Notes: a model not told the origin generated them from the sequence alone. A DNA stretch of 64,000 bases from a virus (IMGVR_UViG_3300049846_000568:1-64000); one strand, 5' to 3'; shown: positions 28,658 to 36,007, counted from the first letter of the stretch. Numbers and translations: made by a program.

Positions 28658-28856
28658 GAAAGTCTACACCAACTCTGAGCTTGAAGACCTAATCGAGAAG
28701 TGGCATACCAGTCACGACGTGGCGTGTAGTCTGTATAGTTACCTTGGTTGGACTCGTGAAGAGTATGAGAATTGGCTGGAAACCAACAGGCAGCCGGGTG
28801 AACTAACTCTTCGTGACAAGTTGAAACTTCATAGAAAGCGCTTGGTTAAAAGGTGA
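28647..28856 (+). CDS. hypothetical protein, 69 aa
   Basis: ATG 28647 lies inside the end of the DUF4314-like gene; an earlier start at 28617 would increase the overlap. Helical, with motif LGWTREEYENWLET that looks like an HTH second half (often seen in phage 'W-T-x-E-E-Y' proteins), and a basic C-terminus. Possible DNA-binding protein; not certain. Confidence 0.6.
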   Translation: MKARKVYTNSELEDLIEKWHTSHDVACSLYSYLGWTREEYENWLETNRQPGELTLRDKLKLHRKRLVKR

Positions 28857-29146
28857 TCAGACCCGGAATCAAACCAGATCCGCGCATGAAGATTCTCACA
28901 GAAAGACCTTCGAGGTACCAGGCGGAGAACACACTACTGGCTGAATACATGGCTGGCCGTGCAATCTACTTTTGCATGCCTGCGTCGTATCCAGAAGAAG
29001 TGCTTGGGCGCGAATTTGCCCTTGAAGAGTGGGACGAAATCATCGAGTCTGGCATTCTCGTGCAGATTTCTGATGATAACGACATCTGGTCTTTGATCAA
29101 TGCGACGCTGCGCGAAAAGCTCTCAAGCATAGGTATAGCGCCTTAA
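28853..29146 (+). CDS. hypothetical protein, 97 aa
   Basis: GTG 28853 overlaps the upstream TGA (GTGA). A mid-region YLAEYMAGRAIYFCMPASYPEEVLG is followed by an acidic helix. No motif. Ends four bases before tRNA-Ser(GCT). Confidence 0.62.
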   Translation: MIRPGIKPDPRMKILTERPSRYQAENTLLAEYMAGRAIYFCMPASYPEEVLGREFALEEWDEIIESGILVQISDDNDIWSLINATLREKLSSIGIAP

Positions 29147-29150
29147 ACCA

Positions 29151-29237
29151 GGAAGGTTGGCAGAGTCAGGCTTAATGCACCTCCCTGCTAAGGAGGAGTG
29201 GGTAACACCACCACAGGTTCGAATCCTGTACCTTCCG
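29151..29237 (+). tRNA. tRNA-Ser, anticodon GCT
   Basis: Acceptor GGAAGGT/ACCTTCC, anticodon stem CCTCC/GGAGG with loop CTGCTAA (anticodon GCT), long variable arm (GTGGGTAACACCAC) as expected for serine, T arm ACAGG-TTCGAAT-CCTGT, discriminator G237. Confidence 0.95.
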
Positions 29238-29239
29238 CT

Positions 29240-29314
29240 ATGGACAATGAACCCTCCAGGTCTCAGAGACATCAAACAACTTTTCCCATCGTGTACACTC
29301 TTGGTCTTCAATGA
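29240..29314 (+). CDS. possible leader peptide, 24 aa
   Basis: ATG 29240 to TGA 29312-29314 overlaps the next ATG (ATGA), the usual coupling arrangement here, and fills a 73-base gap. The 24 residues are polar with a short hydrophobic end. No ribosome-binding site is obvious, so treat as possible. Confidence 0.35.
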   Translation: MDNEPSRSQRHQTTFPIVYTLGLQ

Positions 29315-29532
29315 TAAGTTTGAATCGTAAGTCTAAAATCTCCCAAGATGCTCCGTTCGTAATCATGTACACGGTTAGCAATGATGAAAATGGTGAGGGT
29401 CCTTTTGGGTTGTACCAAGACTATGACATAGCTCTTGAACAGGCGTACGACTACGGATTTAAATATGTCTTTAGTCAGCGTTACTATCCTGATGGTGGAT
29501 CCACTCGTCTTGAACGTAGCATTGACTACTAA
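29311..29532 (+). CDS. hypothetical protein, 73 aa
   Basis: ATG 29311. Strand-turn-helix-strand (FVIMYTVSNDENGEGPFGLYQDYDIALEQAYDYGFKYVF), similar in layout to other small alpha/beta proteins in this tRNA-rich region. No enzyme motif. 31 bases before tRNA-Ser(TGA). Confidence 0.63.
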   Translation: MISLNRKSKISQDAPFVIMYTVSNDENGEGPFGLYQDYDIALEQAYDYGFKYVFSQRYYPDGGSTRLERSIDY

Positions 29533-29563
29533 GAGGACGAATACAACGAAGACATATAGTCAC

Positions 29564-29648
29564 GGAGGGTTGGCAGAGCGGCCGATTGCACTAGTCTTGA
29601 AAACTAGAGGGTGTCACAGCCCCGTGGGTTCAAATCCCACACCCTCCT
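29564..29648 (+). tRNA. tRNA-Ser, anticodon TGA
   Basis: Acceptor GGAGGGT/ACCCTCC, anticodon stem CTAGT/ACTAG with loop CTTGAAA (anticodon TGA), long variable arm (GGGTGTCACAGCCC), T arm GTGGG-TTCAAAT-CCCAC, discriminator T648. Confidence 0.95.
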
Positions 29649-29660
29649 CCAAGGAAATAG

Positions 29661-29957
29661 ATGTTCAACACAGAGTTCTTCACTGGCTTCAAGCCTAACG
29701 AGATACGCACCATTCATAAAGCACTCGTTAATCTCAAAAAGTACTGCTATGCAACGTCTCAAGAGATTAACGAGGATCCGGATCTCGCTAATGTCGACTT
29801 CGACTTCCCAGATTACGGTGGTTTACCAGAGAAGATTTCTGGCAAATTAACTACCGATCAGGTGGATGCAATTCAAGATCTTATTCAATGGGTTGATCCT
29901 GAAAAGGTTACGCTTGAGATGACAGCATATGCGCTAGCTAGTGGGTGGACTTCCTGA
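29661..29957 (+). CDS. hypothetical protein, 98 aa
   Basis: ATG 29661 follows AAGGAAATAG. Helical protein with charged repeats and a YGGLPEKISG turn. No cysteine pair or active site. Overlaps the nuclease gene (TGATG). Confidence 0.63.
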   Translation: MFNTEFFTGFKPNEIRTIHKALVNLKKYCYATSQEINEDPDLANVDFDFPDYGGLPEKISGKLTTDQVDAIQDLIQWVDPEKVTLEMTAYALASGWTS

Positions 29958-30337
29958 TGTATGATTACACTGGACGTGTCATCCGAGTTGTCGACGGCGA
30001 CACCCTTGACGTAGAGATCGACTTAGGCTTCCACGTCTCTGTAAGGGAGCGGGTTCGTCTAGCTGGCATCAACTGCCCAGAAATCAACACGGACGAGGGC
30101 AAAGCTGCTGCCGAATATGTTAAGGCCTGGGTGTCTGGACTAGATGTTGTGGAGATCAGTACTATAAAGACACCCAAAGGTGACCGTCAGGAGAAGTACG
30201 GACGATACCTGGCCGTCATCATGAAGGGTGACGCTGCTAAACCTTCTGGTTTTAGCTGCCTCAACCAAGACCTTATCAAAGAGAATCACGCAAGCTTTTA
30301 CGGCAAGGTGGACATCGATAAGGTCGTAAACCCATAG
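29957..30337 (+). CDS. staphylococcal-nuclease-like (SNase/TNase) protein
   Basis: 126 residues from ATG 29957, which overlaps the upstream TGA; a GTG at 29945 is less likely. It begins with the family opening G-R-V-I-R-V-V-D-G-D-T-L (calcium ligand D), then VRLAGINCPEIN with the catalytic arginine, then E-x-x-x-E-Y and GDRQEKYGRYLA. These are the OB-fold core of Ca-dependent nucleases. There is no signal peptide, so it acts inside the cell, perhaps degrading host DNA or RNA. Slightly shorter than bacterial TNase domains. The stop is two bases into tRNA-Ser(GGA). Confidence 0.85.
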   Translation: MYDYTGRVIRVVDGDTLDVEIDLGFHVSVRERVRLAGINCPEINTDEGKAAAEYVKAWVSGLDVVEISTIKTPKGDRQEKYGRYLAVIMKGDAAKPSGFSCLNQDLIKENHASFYGKVDIDKVVNP

Positions 30338-30422
30338 AAGGTTGCTAGAGCGGACGAATAGGCTACCCTGGAAAGGTAGTGTGGCTTCACGGTCACCGTG
30401 GGTTCGAATCCCACACCTTCTG
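30336..30422 (+). tRNA. tRNA-Ser, anticodon GGA
   Basis: Acceptor AGAAGGT/ACCTTCT, anticodon stem CTACC/GGTAG with loop CTGGAAA (anticodon GGA), long variable arm, T arm GTGGG-TTCGAAT-CCCAC, discriminator G422. Third serine tRNA in the window. Confidence 0.94.
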
Positions 30423-30438
30423 CTGATACAATAAGACT

Positions 30439-31020
30439 ATGATTTACTTTACTTCAGACCTTCACTTTGGTCACGCAAACATTATCAAGTACTGCGACAG
30501 GCCATTCGATAACACCGATGAAATGGCCAAGGCTCTTATCGGAAACTGGAACTCTGTGGTTGACCACGAAGATACGGTTTTTGTGTTGGGCGACTTTGCA
30601 ATGGGGGATCGCGAAGCGAATGTCCCTCTTGCCCGCCACCTAAACGGTAAGAAGATTCTTGTTGCAGGCAACCACGACCACTGCTGGCGTGGGTTAGTAC
30701 CCAAGAAGGGACAGGACTTTGTGGACTGGTGGCGCCAGTTCTTCCTTGACAACGGTTTTACCGCCGTCTTGGACCATGTAGACCTGTACTTCGGGGAGCA
30801 TGATCTGAAGCTCACGCTAAACCATTTCCCTTTTACTGGAGACTCCTACGACGAAGACCGGTACAAGCGGTGGCGTCCAGTAGACGACGGACAATGGGTT
30901 ATCCACGGACACATCCATGACCTCTGGCGCGTAAACGGGCGGATGATCAACGTTGGTTGTGATGTGTGGGACTTTACCCCGGTTCCTATGGAGACGATCC
31001 TAGAACTGATTGAGAGGTAG
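30439..31020 (+). CDS. calcineurin-like metallophosphoesterase 2
   Basis: 193 residues: TSDLHFGH (metal D-x-H, 5-12), GDFAMGD (about 53), GNHDHCW (about 77-83), NHFPF (about 130) and HGHIHDLW (about 154-161). This compact form resembles the phosphoesterases phages and bacteria use on nucleotides or RNA ends; it differs enough from the copy at 27093 to be an independent family member. The TAG stop is T8-A9-G10 of tRNA-Gln. Substrate unknown. Confidence 0.88.
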   Translation: MIYFTSDLHFGHANIIKYCDRPFDNTDEMAKALIGNWNSVVDHEDTVFVLGDFAMGDREANVPLARHLNGKKILVAGNHDHCWRGLVPKKGQDFVDWWRQFFLDNGFTAVLDHVDLYFGEHDLKLTLNHFPFTGDSYDEDRYKRWRPVDDGQWVIHGHIHDLWRVNGRMINVGCDVWDFTPVPMETILELIER

Positions 31021-31083
31021 TTCAGTTGGCAGAACGCCAGGCTCTGGTCCTGGATGTCGGGGGTTCGAACCCTCCCCTCTCAG
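31011..31083 (+). tRNA. tRNA-Gln, anticodon CTG
   Basis: Acceptor TGAGAGG/CCTCTCA, anticodon stem CCAGG/CCTGG with loop CTCTGGT (anticodon CTG), T arm GGGGG-TTCGAAC-CCTCC, discriminator G083. Overlaps the end of the phosphoesterase gene by 10 bases. Confidence 0.92.
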
Positions 31084-31086
31084 CTC

Positions 31087-31281
31087 ATGAAGAAAAGACC
31101 AAATAGACGCAGGCGCATCTGCAATGGTCGCAAATGCGAACTAGAGTATTCTTTTGAGTACGACTCTTACTATTGCACAAAGCATGATACCTGGATTGAG
31201 GATAGATGTGATGATCCAGAGTGCGTATTTTGTGCAGACCGCCCTGATAATCCCGGAGTAGTAAATGATCAGGCCGACTAA
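31087..31281 (+). CDS. zinc-ribbon-like protein, 64 aa
   Basis: ATG 31087 is three bases after tRNA-Gln. RRRRICNGRKCELEY, YYCTKHDTW, RCDDPECVFC: two to three possible metal sites. Basic at the N-terminus, acidic at the C-terminus. Likely a small zinc protein of unknown role; overlaps the next gene by 17 bases. Confidence 0.62.
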   Translation: MKKRPNRRRRICNGRKCELEYSFEYDSYYCTKHDTWIEDRCDDPECVFCADRPDNPGVVNDQAD

Positions 31282-31582
31282 GTCCCATAATGAAGGTTCT
31301 ATTGAGTTTTCAGATGACGTGATCTCCTACGCTTATGCCAGGGATCTACTATGTGAGTCATCCTACGATGGGTGGACGTGTTCACTCCATAAGGGACACA
31401 AGGGCGATCATGAGGGTTGGCCTTCTCATCTCGTAAATAGGAGCAGAAAGCCCGGGAGGAAATGGAAAAAGGTGACGGTCCGAAAGTCGACAAGCGCCAG
31501 CAGATTTGTTTACGTTCCGCGACTTTCTACTAGCAGTGTAACGCTTGGCAGTGCGACCACTACGTGGACTGATCCACAATAA
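31265..31582 (+). CDS. C-x..GH-x-G-x-H motif protein, 105 aa
   Basis: ATG 31265. Contains LCESSYDGWTCSLHKGHKGDHEGWPSH, the C...C-x-L-x-x-G-H-x-G-x-H pattern of many actinobacterial and phage proteins (short zinc-binding unit; see also 39608). Basic serine/threonine-rich tail. No catalytic motif. Confidence 0.62.
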   Translation: MIRPTKSHNEGSIEFSDDVISYAYARDLLCESSYDGWTCSLHKGHKGDHEGWPSHLVNRSRKPGRKWKKVTVRKSTSASRFVYVPRLSTSSVTLGSATTTWTDPQ

Positions 31583-31589
31583 TTACCTT

Positions 31590-31663
31590 ACTGGTGTAGC
31601 TCAGCCGGTTAGAGCGCTACTCTGATAAAGTAGAGGTCACAGGTTCGAGTCCTGTCACCAGTA
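31590..31663 (+). tRNA. tRNA-Ile, anticodon GAT
   Basis: Acceptor ACTGGTG/CACCAGT, anticodon stem CTACT/AGTAG with loop CTGATAA (anticodon GAT), T arm ACAGG-TTCGAGT-CCTGT, discriminator A663. Confidence 0.95.
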
Positions 31664-31677
31664 CCGCAATACAACAA

Positions 31678-31751
31678 GGTTCTGTAGCTCAGTTCGGAAG
31701 AGCGGCCGGCTGAAAACCGGTAGGTCGGTGGTTCGAATCCACCCGGAACCA
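31678..31751 (+). tRNA. tRNA-Phe, anticodon GAA
   Basis: Acceptor GGTTCTG/CGGAACC (a T-G pair), anticodon stem GCCGG/CCGGT with a G-T end pair, loop CTGAAAA (anticodon GAA), T arm GGTGG-TTCGAAT-CCACC, discriminator A751. Confidence 0.94.
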
Positions 31752-31896
31752 CTCAAGCCCGCCCAGGAAAACGCTTTGCGTTGGGATAGCCAGATGGGTG
31801 TCATAGGCTGCCAAATACCAACTATGACAGGCCGGTAGGAAATGGTTTGGCTAAGCTCATCAATTGGCGAGAAGTTCGATTCTTCTCACGGGTACT
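31752..31896 (+). ncRNA. tRNA-like structured RNA between tRNA-Phe and tRNA-His
   Basis: No protein frame. The 3' part looks like a tRNA: a stem CTAAG/ATTGG around CTCATCA (anticodon position CAT) and a six-pair T arm GAGAAG-TTCGATT-CTTCTC followed by CGGGT. The 5' part instead holds hairpins (AACGC/GCGTT and GTCATAG/CTATGAC), and GCCCG near the start could pair with the terminal CGGGT. It may be a tRNA with a rearranged 5' half, a small tRNA-mimic RNA or a degenerate gene. Confidence 0.45.
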
Positions 31897-31970
31897 GTGG
31901 CCGTAGCTTAGATGGTTAAAGCGTCGGGATGTGGCCCCGAAGATCGTGGGTTCGAGTCCCACCGGTCACC
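31897..31970 (+). tRNA. tRNA-His, anticodon GTG
   Basis: Acceptor GTGGCCG/CGGTCAC, anticodon stem TCGGG/CCCGA with loop ATGTGGC (anticodon GTG), T arm GTGGG-TTCGAGT-CCCAC. C970 is the discriminator. The base before 31897 is T, so the extra G at position -1 would have to be added or cut differently. Confidence 0.93.
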
Positions 31971-31982
31971 CTTGGAGGTGCA

Positions 31983-32228
31983 ATGAAGTTCGAATACGAT
32001 AATGAAGCATTGGCTGTATTGTTGACGGGAGAAGACATCCCCAGTCCACATCAGATGGCCCTGACTAGGGTCATCATCGGGTTACTGGAGAAGAACCCAG
32101 AGTTCATACGGGCAGTGTACGAGCAGTGTATGTGCTCGTCGGGTTTTCTGGATAGATTTACGAAGGTGCTAGAAGATTTTGGCGCCTTTCAGGCCATAAA
32201 CGATGTCGCACTTTACGAGCCGGTATGA
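31983..32228 (+). CDS. hypothetical protein, 81 aa
   Basis: ATG 31983 follows GGAGGTGCA, a strong ribosome-binding site after tRNA-His. Helical protein with two cysteines (EQCMCSSG) and no recognised motif. Overlaps the next gene by four bases (ATGA). Confidence 0.66.
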   Translation: MKFEYDNEALAVLLTGEDIPSPHQMALTRVIIGLLEKNPEFIRAVYEQCMCSSGFLDRFTKVLEDFGAFQAINDVALYEPV

Positions 32229-32491
32229 AGCCAACACCTATAACCGAAATCTTATCTTGGGATAATGACCACTTCAATATGGTCATCTACGGTGCCGAGA
32301 TTGAATGGGTCGTAGAACTTCAGGAAAGAATGATAGAGTTCAGCGAGGCTCTATTCACTCCTGGTTCTATAGAATCCTACCGAAGAGATAGATACGATTT
32401 GCACGATTTGTGTGTGGTTCGTCTTCGCGCCATAAGGAAAGTCCTACATGGCTACCACCCAGATGATGACGTAAAGGCAGTGAGTGCTTAA
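32225..32491 (+). CDS. hypothetical protein, 88 aa
   Basis: ATG 32225. Acidic-aromatic first half (ILSWDNDHFNMVIYGAEIEWVVELQERM) that looks like a helix pair, basic second half. No motif. Overlaps the next gene by eight bases. Confidence 0.6.
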   Translation: MKPTPITEILSWDNDHFNMVIYGAEIEWVVELQERMIEFSEALFTPGSIESYRRDRYDLHDLCVVRLRAIRKVLHGYHPDDDVKAVSA

Positions 32492-32687
32492 GTACACCAT
32501 CGAAGTAGAGCTTGAAGCCGATGATGAGAACATCACCGCCGCTGTTGTTTCGAGCTTCTACATCAAGATGCTTGAAGCCTTAGCCCTGCAAGGGTGTACA
32601 AATCTCACGGCTTCCCTAAATGGCAATGGACTGCCAGACCCAATCGAAATAGAACACAATCCAGTTAATTTCGAGTGGGGAAACTAG
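32484..32687 (+). CDS. hypothetical protein, 67 aa
   Basis: GTG 32484 inside the end of the previous gene. Begins KYTIEVELEAD, a strand, followed by a helix rich in alanine/leucine and a polar tail; a common alpha/beta layout for small phage proteins. Function unknown. Confidence 0.6.
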   Translation: MLKYTIEVELEADDENITAAVVSSFYIKMLEALALQGCTNLTASLNGNGLPDPIEIEHNPVNFEWGN

Positions 32688-32719
32688 TACTATGTATGAC
32701 ATGAGCTTTTGGAGGTTTC

Positions 32720-32893
32720 ATGTCAGACAGGTACGACTTCCTTCGTCTTAGGGTAGAAGAATACTTCGACGTAGTGCTTCATGTCTTTGAGGCTAGTAAG
32801 CATGATTTCACGGGCTGCCGCAGATGCTTTCTGCCTGAGCGCCATCCAGTTCACTTAGAGGTACAAGATGGCAGGGCAGGGCGCACGGAATAG
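32720..32893 (+). CDS. small zinc-knuckle protein, 57 aa
   Basis: ATG 32720 has GGAGG four bases upstream. Helical N-terminus, then GCRRCFLPERHPVH, a C-x2-C ... H-x2-H zinc-type set (C33, C36, H42, H45). Overlaps the basic protein gene by 26 bases. Function unknown. Confidence 0.6.
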   Translation: MSDRYDFLRLRVEEYFDVVLHVFEASKHDFTGCRRCFLPERHPVHLEVQDGRAGRTE

Positions 32894-33233
32894 ACGCAAG
32901 ATCCAGCGAGCCAAAGAGCGCGACCAACAGCGTCGTCCTTATGGCAGACAGAATCTTGAGGCCCGGTATGCCCAGGTTGGCGGGAAGCACTTCTACATCT
33001 GGGGAGAAACAGCTACATTCAAGTCTCTTAGAAGGTCCCAACCTTTGGGGCCTTTTTGTTATGTGCGCATGGCTTCTGAGATGGTGTTCGTTAACAAGAC
33101 GCCATTCAGCGAAGAGAGTATTGCTGCTTGGTACGACGAAGACAGGGGGATGTGGATAATTAACCACAGAGACGCTGACCCACGCGGCTACTACGAGGTG
33201 TTGTTTTCAGTTGAGCCACCAAAAACCCAATAG
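32868..33233 (+). CDS. basic-N-terminus protein, 121 aa
   Basis: ATG 32868 with GAGG upstream. The first 28 residues are almost entirely basic (RNRRKIQRAKERDQQRR), like the protein at 21291; an alpha/beta domain follows (KHFYIWGETATFKS, VFVNKTPFS, MWIINH). It may bind RNA. Overlaps the next gene by 23 bases. Confidence 0.63.
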   Translation: MAGQGARNRRKIQRAKERDQQRRPYGRQNLEARYAQVGGKHFYIWGETATFKSLRRSQPLGPFCYVRMASEMVFVNKTPFSEESIAAWYDEDRGMWIINHRDADPRGYYEVLFSVEPPKTQ

Positions 33234-33777
33234 GGTTTATCTATGGAATAGCAACGTAGATAACCCTACTCCTCCACCAGACCCCAACGCCAACCAGTAC
33301 ACCCCTAAGCCAGAAGAGATTGTGTTTGAGTGCGCCCCTGAGGCCGCAAATCTGGTCACCTCTGAGGTTGCTGGTAAGGCCAAGATTCACGCCCCCGTCA
33401 TCGACTTTGACATCCCCATCATGGCTGTGCCTTCCTCTCAAATGGGGCACTGGCACCTCTACATTGATGGAGAGTGTTCAGATGAAATGCACTTTGAAAT
33501 CCTCGACACCCTCGCAAAAGCAGGATTCGTAGAGGAGGGTTATGCCAAGGCTTCCAGAACCAAGGGTTACAGCGCTGTGCGCCCCCCTGGTGTCAAGAAG
33601 CCTAACGCAGATGAAAGCGTAGCTACTCTCCGCATGGCGCATGCCATGACATTGTCAGAAGTGTTCCTATTAGAATGCAAGCTACAAGACGCGTTGAAGC
33701 GTATAGAAGAGCTTGAAGCAGAGAATCAAAAACTCACCTCGGCACTCGACAGTGCCCAAGCACACTCTTGGACTTAA
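33211..33777 (+). CDS. protein with C-terminal coiled coil, 188 aa
   Basis: TTG 33211 is the only sensible start. The beta-rich centre (APVIDFDIPIMAVPSSQMGHWHLYID) contains the histidine pair W-H-L / M-H-F and an SAVRPPG turn. The last 45 residues form a coiled coil (LLECKLQDALKRIEELEAENQKL). Similar proteins are seen in many actinophages but have no assigned function, as far as I remember. Confidence 0.66.
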   Translation: MSHQKPNRVYLWNSNVDNPTPPPDPNANQYTPKPEEIVFECAPEAANLVTSEVAGKAKIHAPVIDFDIPIMAVPSSQMGHWHLYIDGECSDEMHFEILDTLAKAGFVEEGYAKASRTKGYSAVRPPGVKKPNADESVATLRMAHAMTLSEVFLLECKLQDALKRIEELEAENQKLTSALDSAQAHSWT

Positions 33778-33780
33778 CCT

Positions 33781-34089
33781 ATGACTACTAAGCGACAGCA
33801 GCGAATGGATAATAAGTACCGGGGACAGCTTCTCTGCGAGAACTGCAACCGTTGGACCTCCGTTCCTATGGACGTATGGCGCGAGGCGCTTAAGAACTAC
33901 CGTGAACGGGGTACCCAGTACATCTGTCTGTGCGATCGCAGAACCTGTAAGATGACCCGTCCAGAAGGCCTTCTGGATAGGCTAAGTCCTCGGCAGAGAG
34001 ACAACATCATCTATGCCACGAATTACAACTCTTCGTCCCAAAAGGATCAAGAGAATCCACGTAAACAAGCACATAATCTCTTCGAATAA
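33781..34089 (+). CDS. zinc-ribbon-like protein, 102 aa
   Basis: ATG 33781, three bases after the previous stop. CENCNRW (17-23) with CLCDRRTC (47-54) make one zinc ribbon; the rest is basic and helical. The C-terminus overlaps the next gene by 77 bases, so one of the two starts may be wrong. Possible nucleic-acid binder. Confidence 0.6.
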   Translation: MTTKRQQRMDNKYRGQLLCENCNRWTSVPMDVWREALKNYRERGTQYICLCDRRTCKMTRPEGLLDRLSPRQRDNIIYATNYNSSSQKDQENPRKQAHNLFE

Positions 34090-34288
34090 GAAGAACAACC
34101 AACACGAACCTCCCCTTAGGGTGAAGACTTCCGACGGAAACTATGCCGGACACAGGATAGACATCCTAGATGAGGAGGGTGAGGTCATTGCTTACGTGGT
34201 TTACTCTAAGGGCAATCCCTTGTCTTGCGGGGCGGAGGTGTGGATAGAAACACACAACGAAGTAAGAGTAAGGGAAGAAGATGCCTGA
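34013..34288 (+). CDS. hypothetical protein, 91 aa
   Basis: ATG 34013; a start further downstream is possible, since the first 30 residues are basic and overlap the previous gene. The second half is a beta-barrel-like unit (GHRIDILDEEGEVIAYVVY) that resembles DUF-type small phage proteins. Overlaps the nucleotidyltransferase gene by eight bases. Confidence 0.55.
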   Translation: MPRITTLRPKRIKRIHVNKHIISSNKKNNQHEPPLRVKTSDGNYAGHRIDILDEEGEVIAYVVYSKGNPLSCGAEVWIETHNEVRVREEDA

Positions 34289-34940
34289 ACGTAAGACCAT
34301 TCTTGAGGGCGTCGTCGGCTCTCAGGCATATGGTCTTGCCACGGAGAGTAGCGACGTTGATCTCCGTGGAGTGTTCGTATATCCGCTTAAGGATATACTA
34401 AGCATTCGCAACCTAGAAGAAACCATAGACTCCCACGAACCAGACGTAACACTACACGAGCTTGTCAAGTTCTGTAGATTGGCGGCCCAGGGCAATCCAA
34501 ATATCTTGGAGCTTCTATGGCTGAACAATTACACTACCCTCACCGACGAGGGTATGATGCTAATTGGTATCCGCCACGCCTTTTTCTCACAGCGTGTGAG
34601 AGAACGCTACATCGGTTACGCATTGAGTCAGGCGAGACGTCTTGTAAGCCGAGGAAACTTTGACTCGGACCTCAAGAAGCGCCGCGCAAAGCATGCCCGT
34701 CATTGTTTTAGACTAATGATACAGGGCAAGGAAATTCTCTCCACCGGCACACTGACAGTTGATTGCAGTGAATACCGGGATATGCTATTCAGTGTTGGGG
34801 ATCTCAGCGACGAAGAGATCCTTGATCTGTTTAATCGTTACCATCAGGAACTAGAGTCTTTGGAATCTTTCCTACCTCTAGAGCCTGATTATCAGATCAT
34901 AAACGACGCATTGTATAGTATTCGGATGATGAACAAGTAA
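34281..34940 (+). CDS. RlaP/YcgL-type nucleotidyltransferase
   Basis: 219 residues. The signature GVVGSQAYGLATESSDVDLRGV (about 10-31) is the G-S-x-A-Y-G-x-x-x-x-x-S-D-x-D-x-R-G-V box of the polymerase-beta-fold family PF10127 (RlaP): two catalytic aspartates D25 and D27. Helical segments follow. In bacteria these proteins sit beside RNA ligases and are thought to heal or tag RNA ends, which would fit a tRNA-rich phage. No RNA ligase is in this window. Family strong, substrate unknown. Confidence 0.88.
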   Translation: MPERKTILEGVVGSQAYGLATESSDVDLRGVFVYPLKDILSIRNLEETIDSHEPDVTLHELVKFCRLAAQGNPNILELLWLNNYTTLTDEGMMLIGIRHAFFSQRVRERYIGYALSQARRLVSRGNFDSDLKKRRAKHARHCFRLMIQGKEILSTGTLTVDCSEYRDMLFSVGDLSDEEILDLFNRYHQELESLESFLPLEPDYQIINDALYSIRMMNK

Positions 34941-35752
34941 TGAGCCATTTTGCAGTATGGGTTGTTGGCGACAACGTTGACGAACAACTCGCACCATATG
35001 ATGAGGGTCTTCATATCGAACCCTACAAGGAGTATTGGAACGGCAAACAAGAAGAAACGGTCATCAGACTCCTTGGTAAGGATAACGAAGAGTTCGTTAA
35101 GGAACTAGAGACAAAAACATCCAACGCCGAGCGTTGGAGTTTCATGGTCAATACATGGAACGAACACTACGAGATCCAGCCGGGCGACAGCGAGTACCTC
35201 TACTTCGATGAGTTCGGCATCTACGCAATGTCCACCTATAACCCAGACTCCAAGTGGGATTGGTATCAGATTGGTGGACGTTGGGCCGGAGAATTCAAGG
35301 CTAAGGATGGCTTTGAACATCTAGGAATTGTGGGCGAAAAGTCGTGGGGCATGGAGGACGAAGATCCATATGCCAACAACTACTTCGATGGACTGCCATT
35401 CGCCGCGATAGACTTCGACGCAATGATCACCTACCGGGTTAACCGAGCTGGCCAGCTTTGGGATGAGTGGCATGAGAAGGATGCCCTAGGAGAGAAGCAG
35501 CTTCCTAAGAGTTGGGCGCTAGGCGCCGATCCCGAGGAAACTAAAGAGGAATACCTAGAGCGTGTGCAGAAGACCTGCATTACCCCATTTGCCATGTGCG
35601 TAGACGGTACTTGGTATGAGAAGGGTAAGATGGGTTGGTTCGGCGTGTCAACCGACGAAGTAAGTCAGGATGACTGGGTAAAGTTCGTCCACAAAACGCT
35701 TAACGAGCTAGATGGCAACACCATGGTTACCATGGTAGATTGCCACATCTAA
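34940..35752 (+). CDS. conserved phage protein MSHF..V type, 270 aa
   Basis: ATG 34940 overlaps the upstream TAA. It begins MSHFAVWVVGDNVDEQLAPYDE, the opening of a protein family seen widely in phages and some bacteria, of unknown function (recognised from memory). Aromatic and acidic, with WYQIGGRWAGEF and a C-terminal WYEKGKMGWFG repeat-like element. No membrane segment. Confidence 0.7.
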   Translation: MSHFAVWVVGDNVDEQLAPYDEGLHIEPYKEYWNGKQEETVIRLLGKDNEEFVKELETKTSNAERWSFMVNTWNEHYEIQPGDSEYLYFDEFGIYAMSTYNPDSKWDWYQIGGRWAGEFKAKDGFEHLGIVGEKSWGMEDEDPYANNYFDGLPFAAIDFDAMITYRVNRAGQLWDEWHEKDALGEKQLPKSWALGADPEETKEEYLERVQKTCITPFAMCVDGTWYEKGKMGWFGVSTDEVSQDDWVKFVHKTLNELDGNTMVTMVDCHI

Positions 35753-35753
35753 A

Positions 35754-35942
35754 ATGACGCAGATATCAAACATCAAACTCTTCAAAGAAGAGGTAAAGGA
35801 GCACGCAAGGGTACTTAGGGAACTCATCGAAAGAGAGGACTATGAACCCGGCAAAGATCCTGAATACGATTCAGCGGTAGAGGAGATGGCTCTAGGCTTG
35901 TGCGACATGGTGGCAATCCTAGAGAAGTTTGGCGTCATATAA
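35754..35942 (+). CDS. hypothetical helical protein, 62 aa
   Basis: ATG 35754, two bases after the previous stop; the last gene of the + strand transcription unit before the terminator. Acidic helices with E/L repeats. No motif. Being last, it may be expressed weakly. Confidence 0.62.
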   Translation: MTQISNIKLFKEEVKEHARVLRELIEREDYEPGKDPEYDSAVEEMALGLCDMVAILEKFGVI

Positions 35943-35985
35943 GAGAAGCCCTTGGGTATTAAATACCCTTGGGCTTTCTCTTTAC
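35942..35985 (+). terminator. strong terminator between convergent transcripts
   Basis: AGAGAAGCCC (35942-35951) pairs with GGGCTTTCTCT (35971-35981), with an inner GGGTAT/ATACCC stem; TTTACTTCTTTC follows on the + strand. On the - strand the same hairpin is followed by TTATATG, so it may also stop the opposite transcripts. Confidence 0.78.
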
Positions 35986-36007
35986 TTCTTTCACTATCGT
36001 CCTTAGA

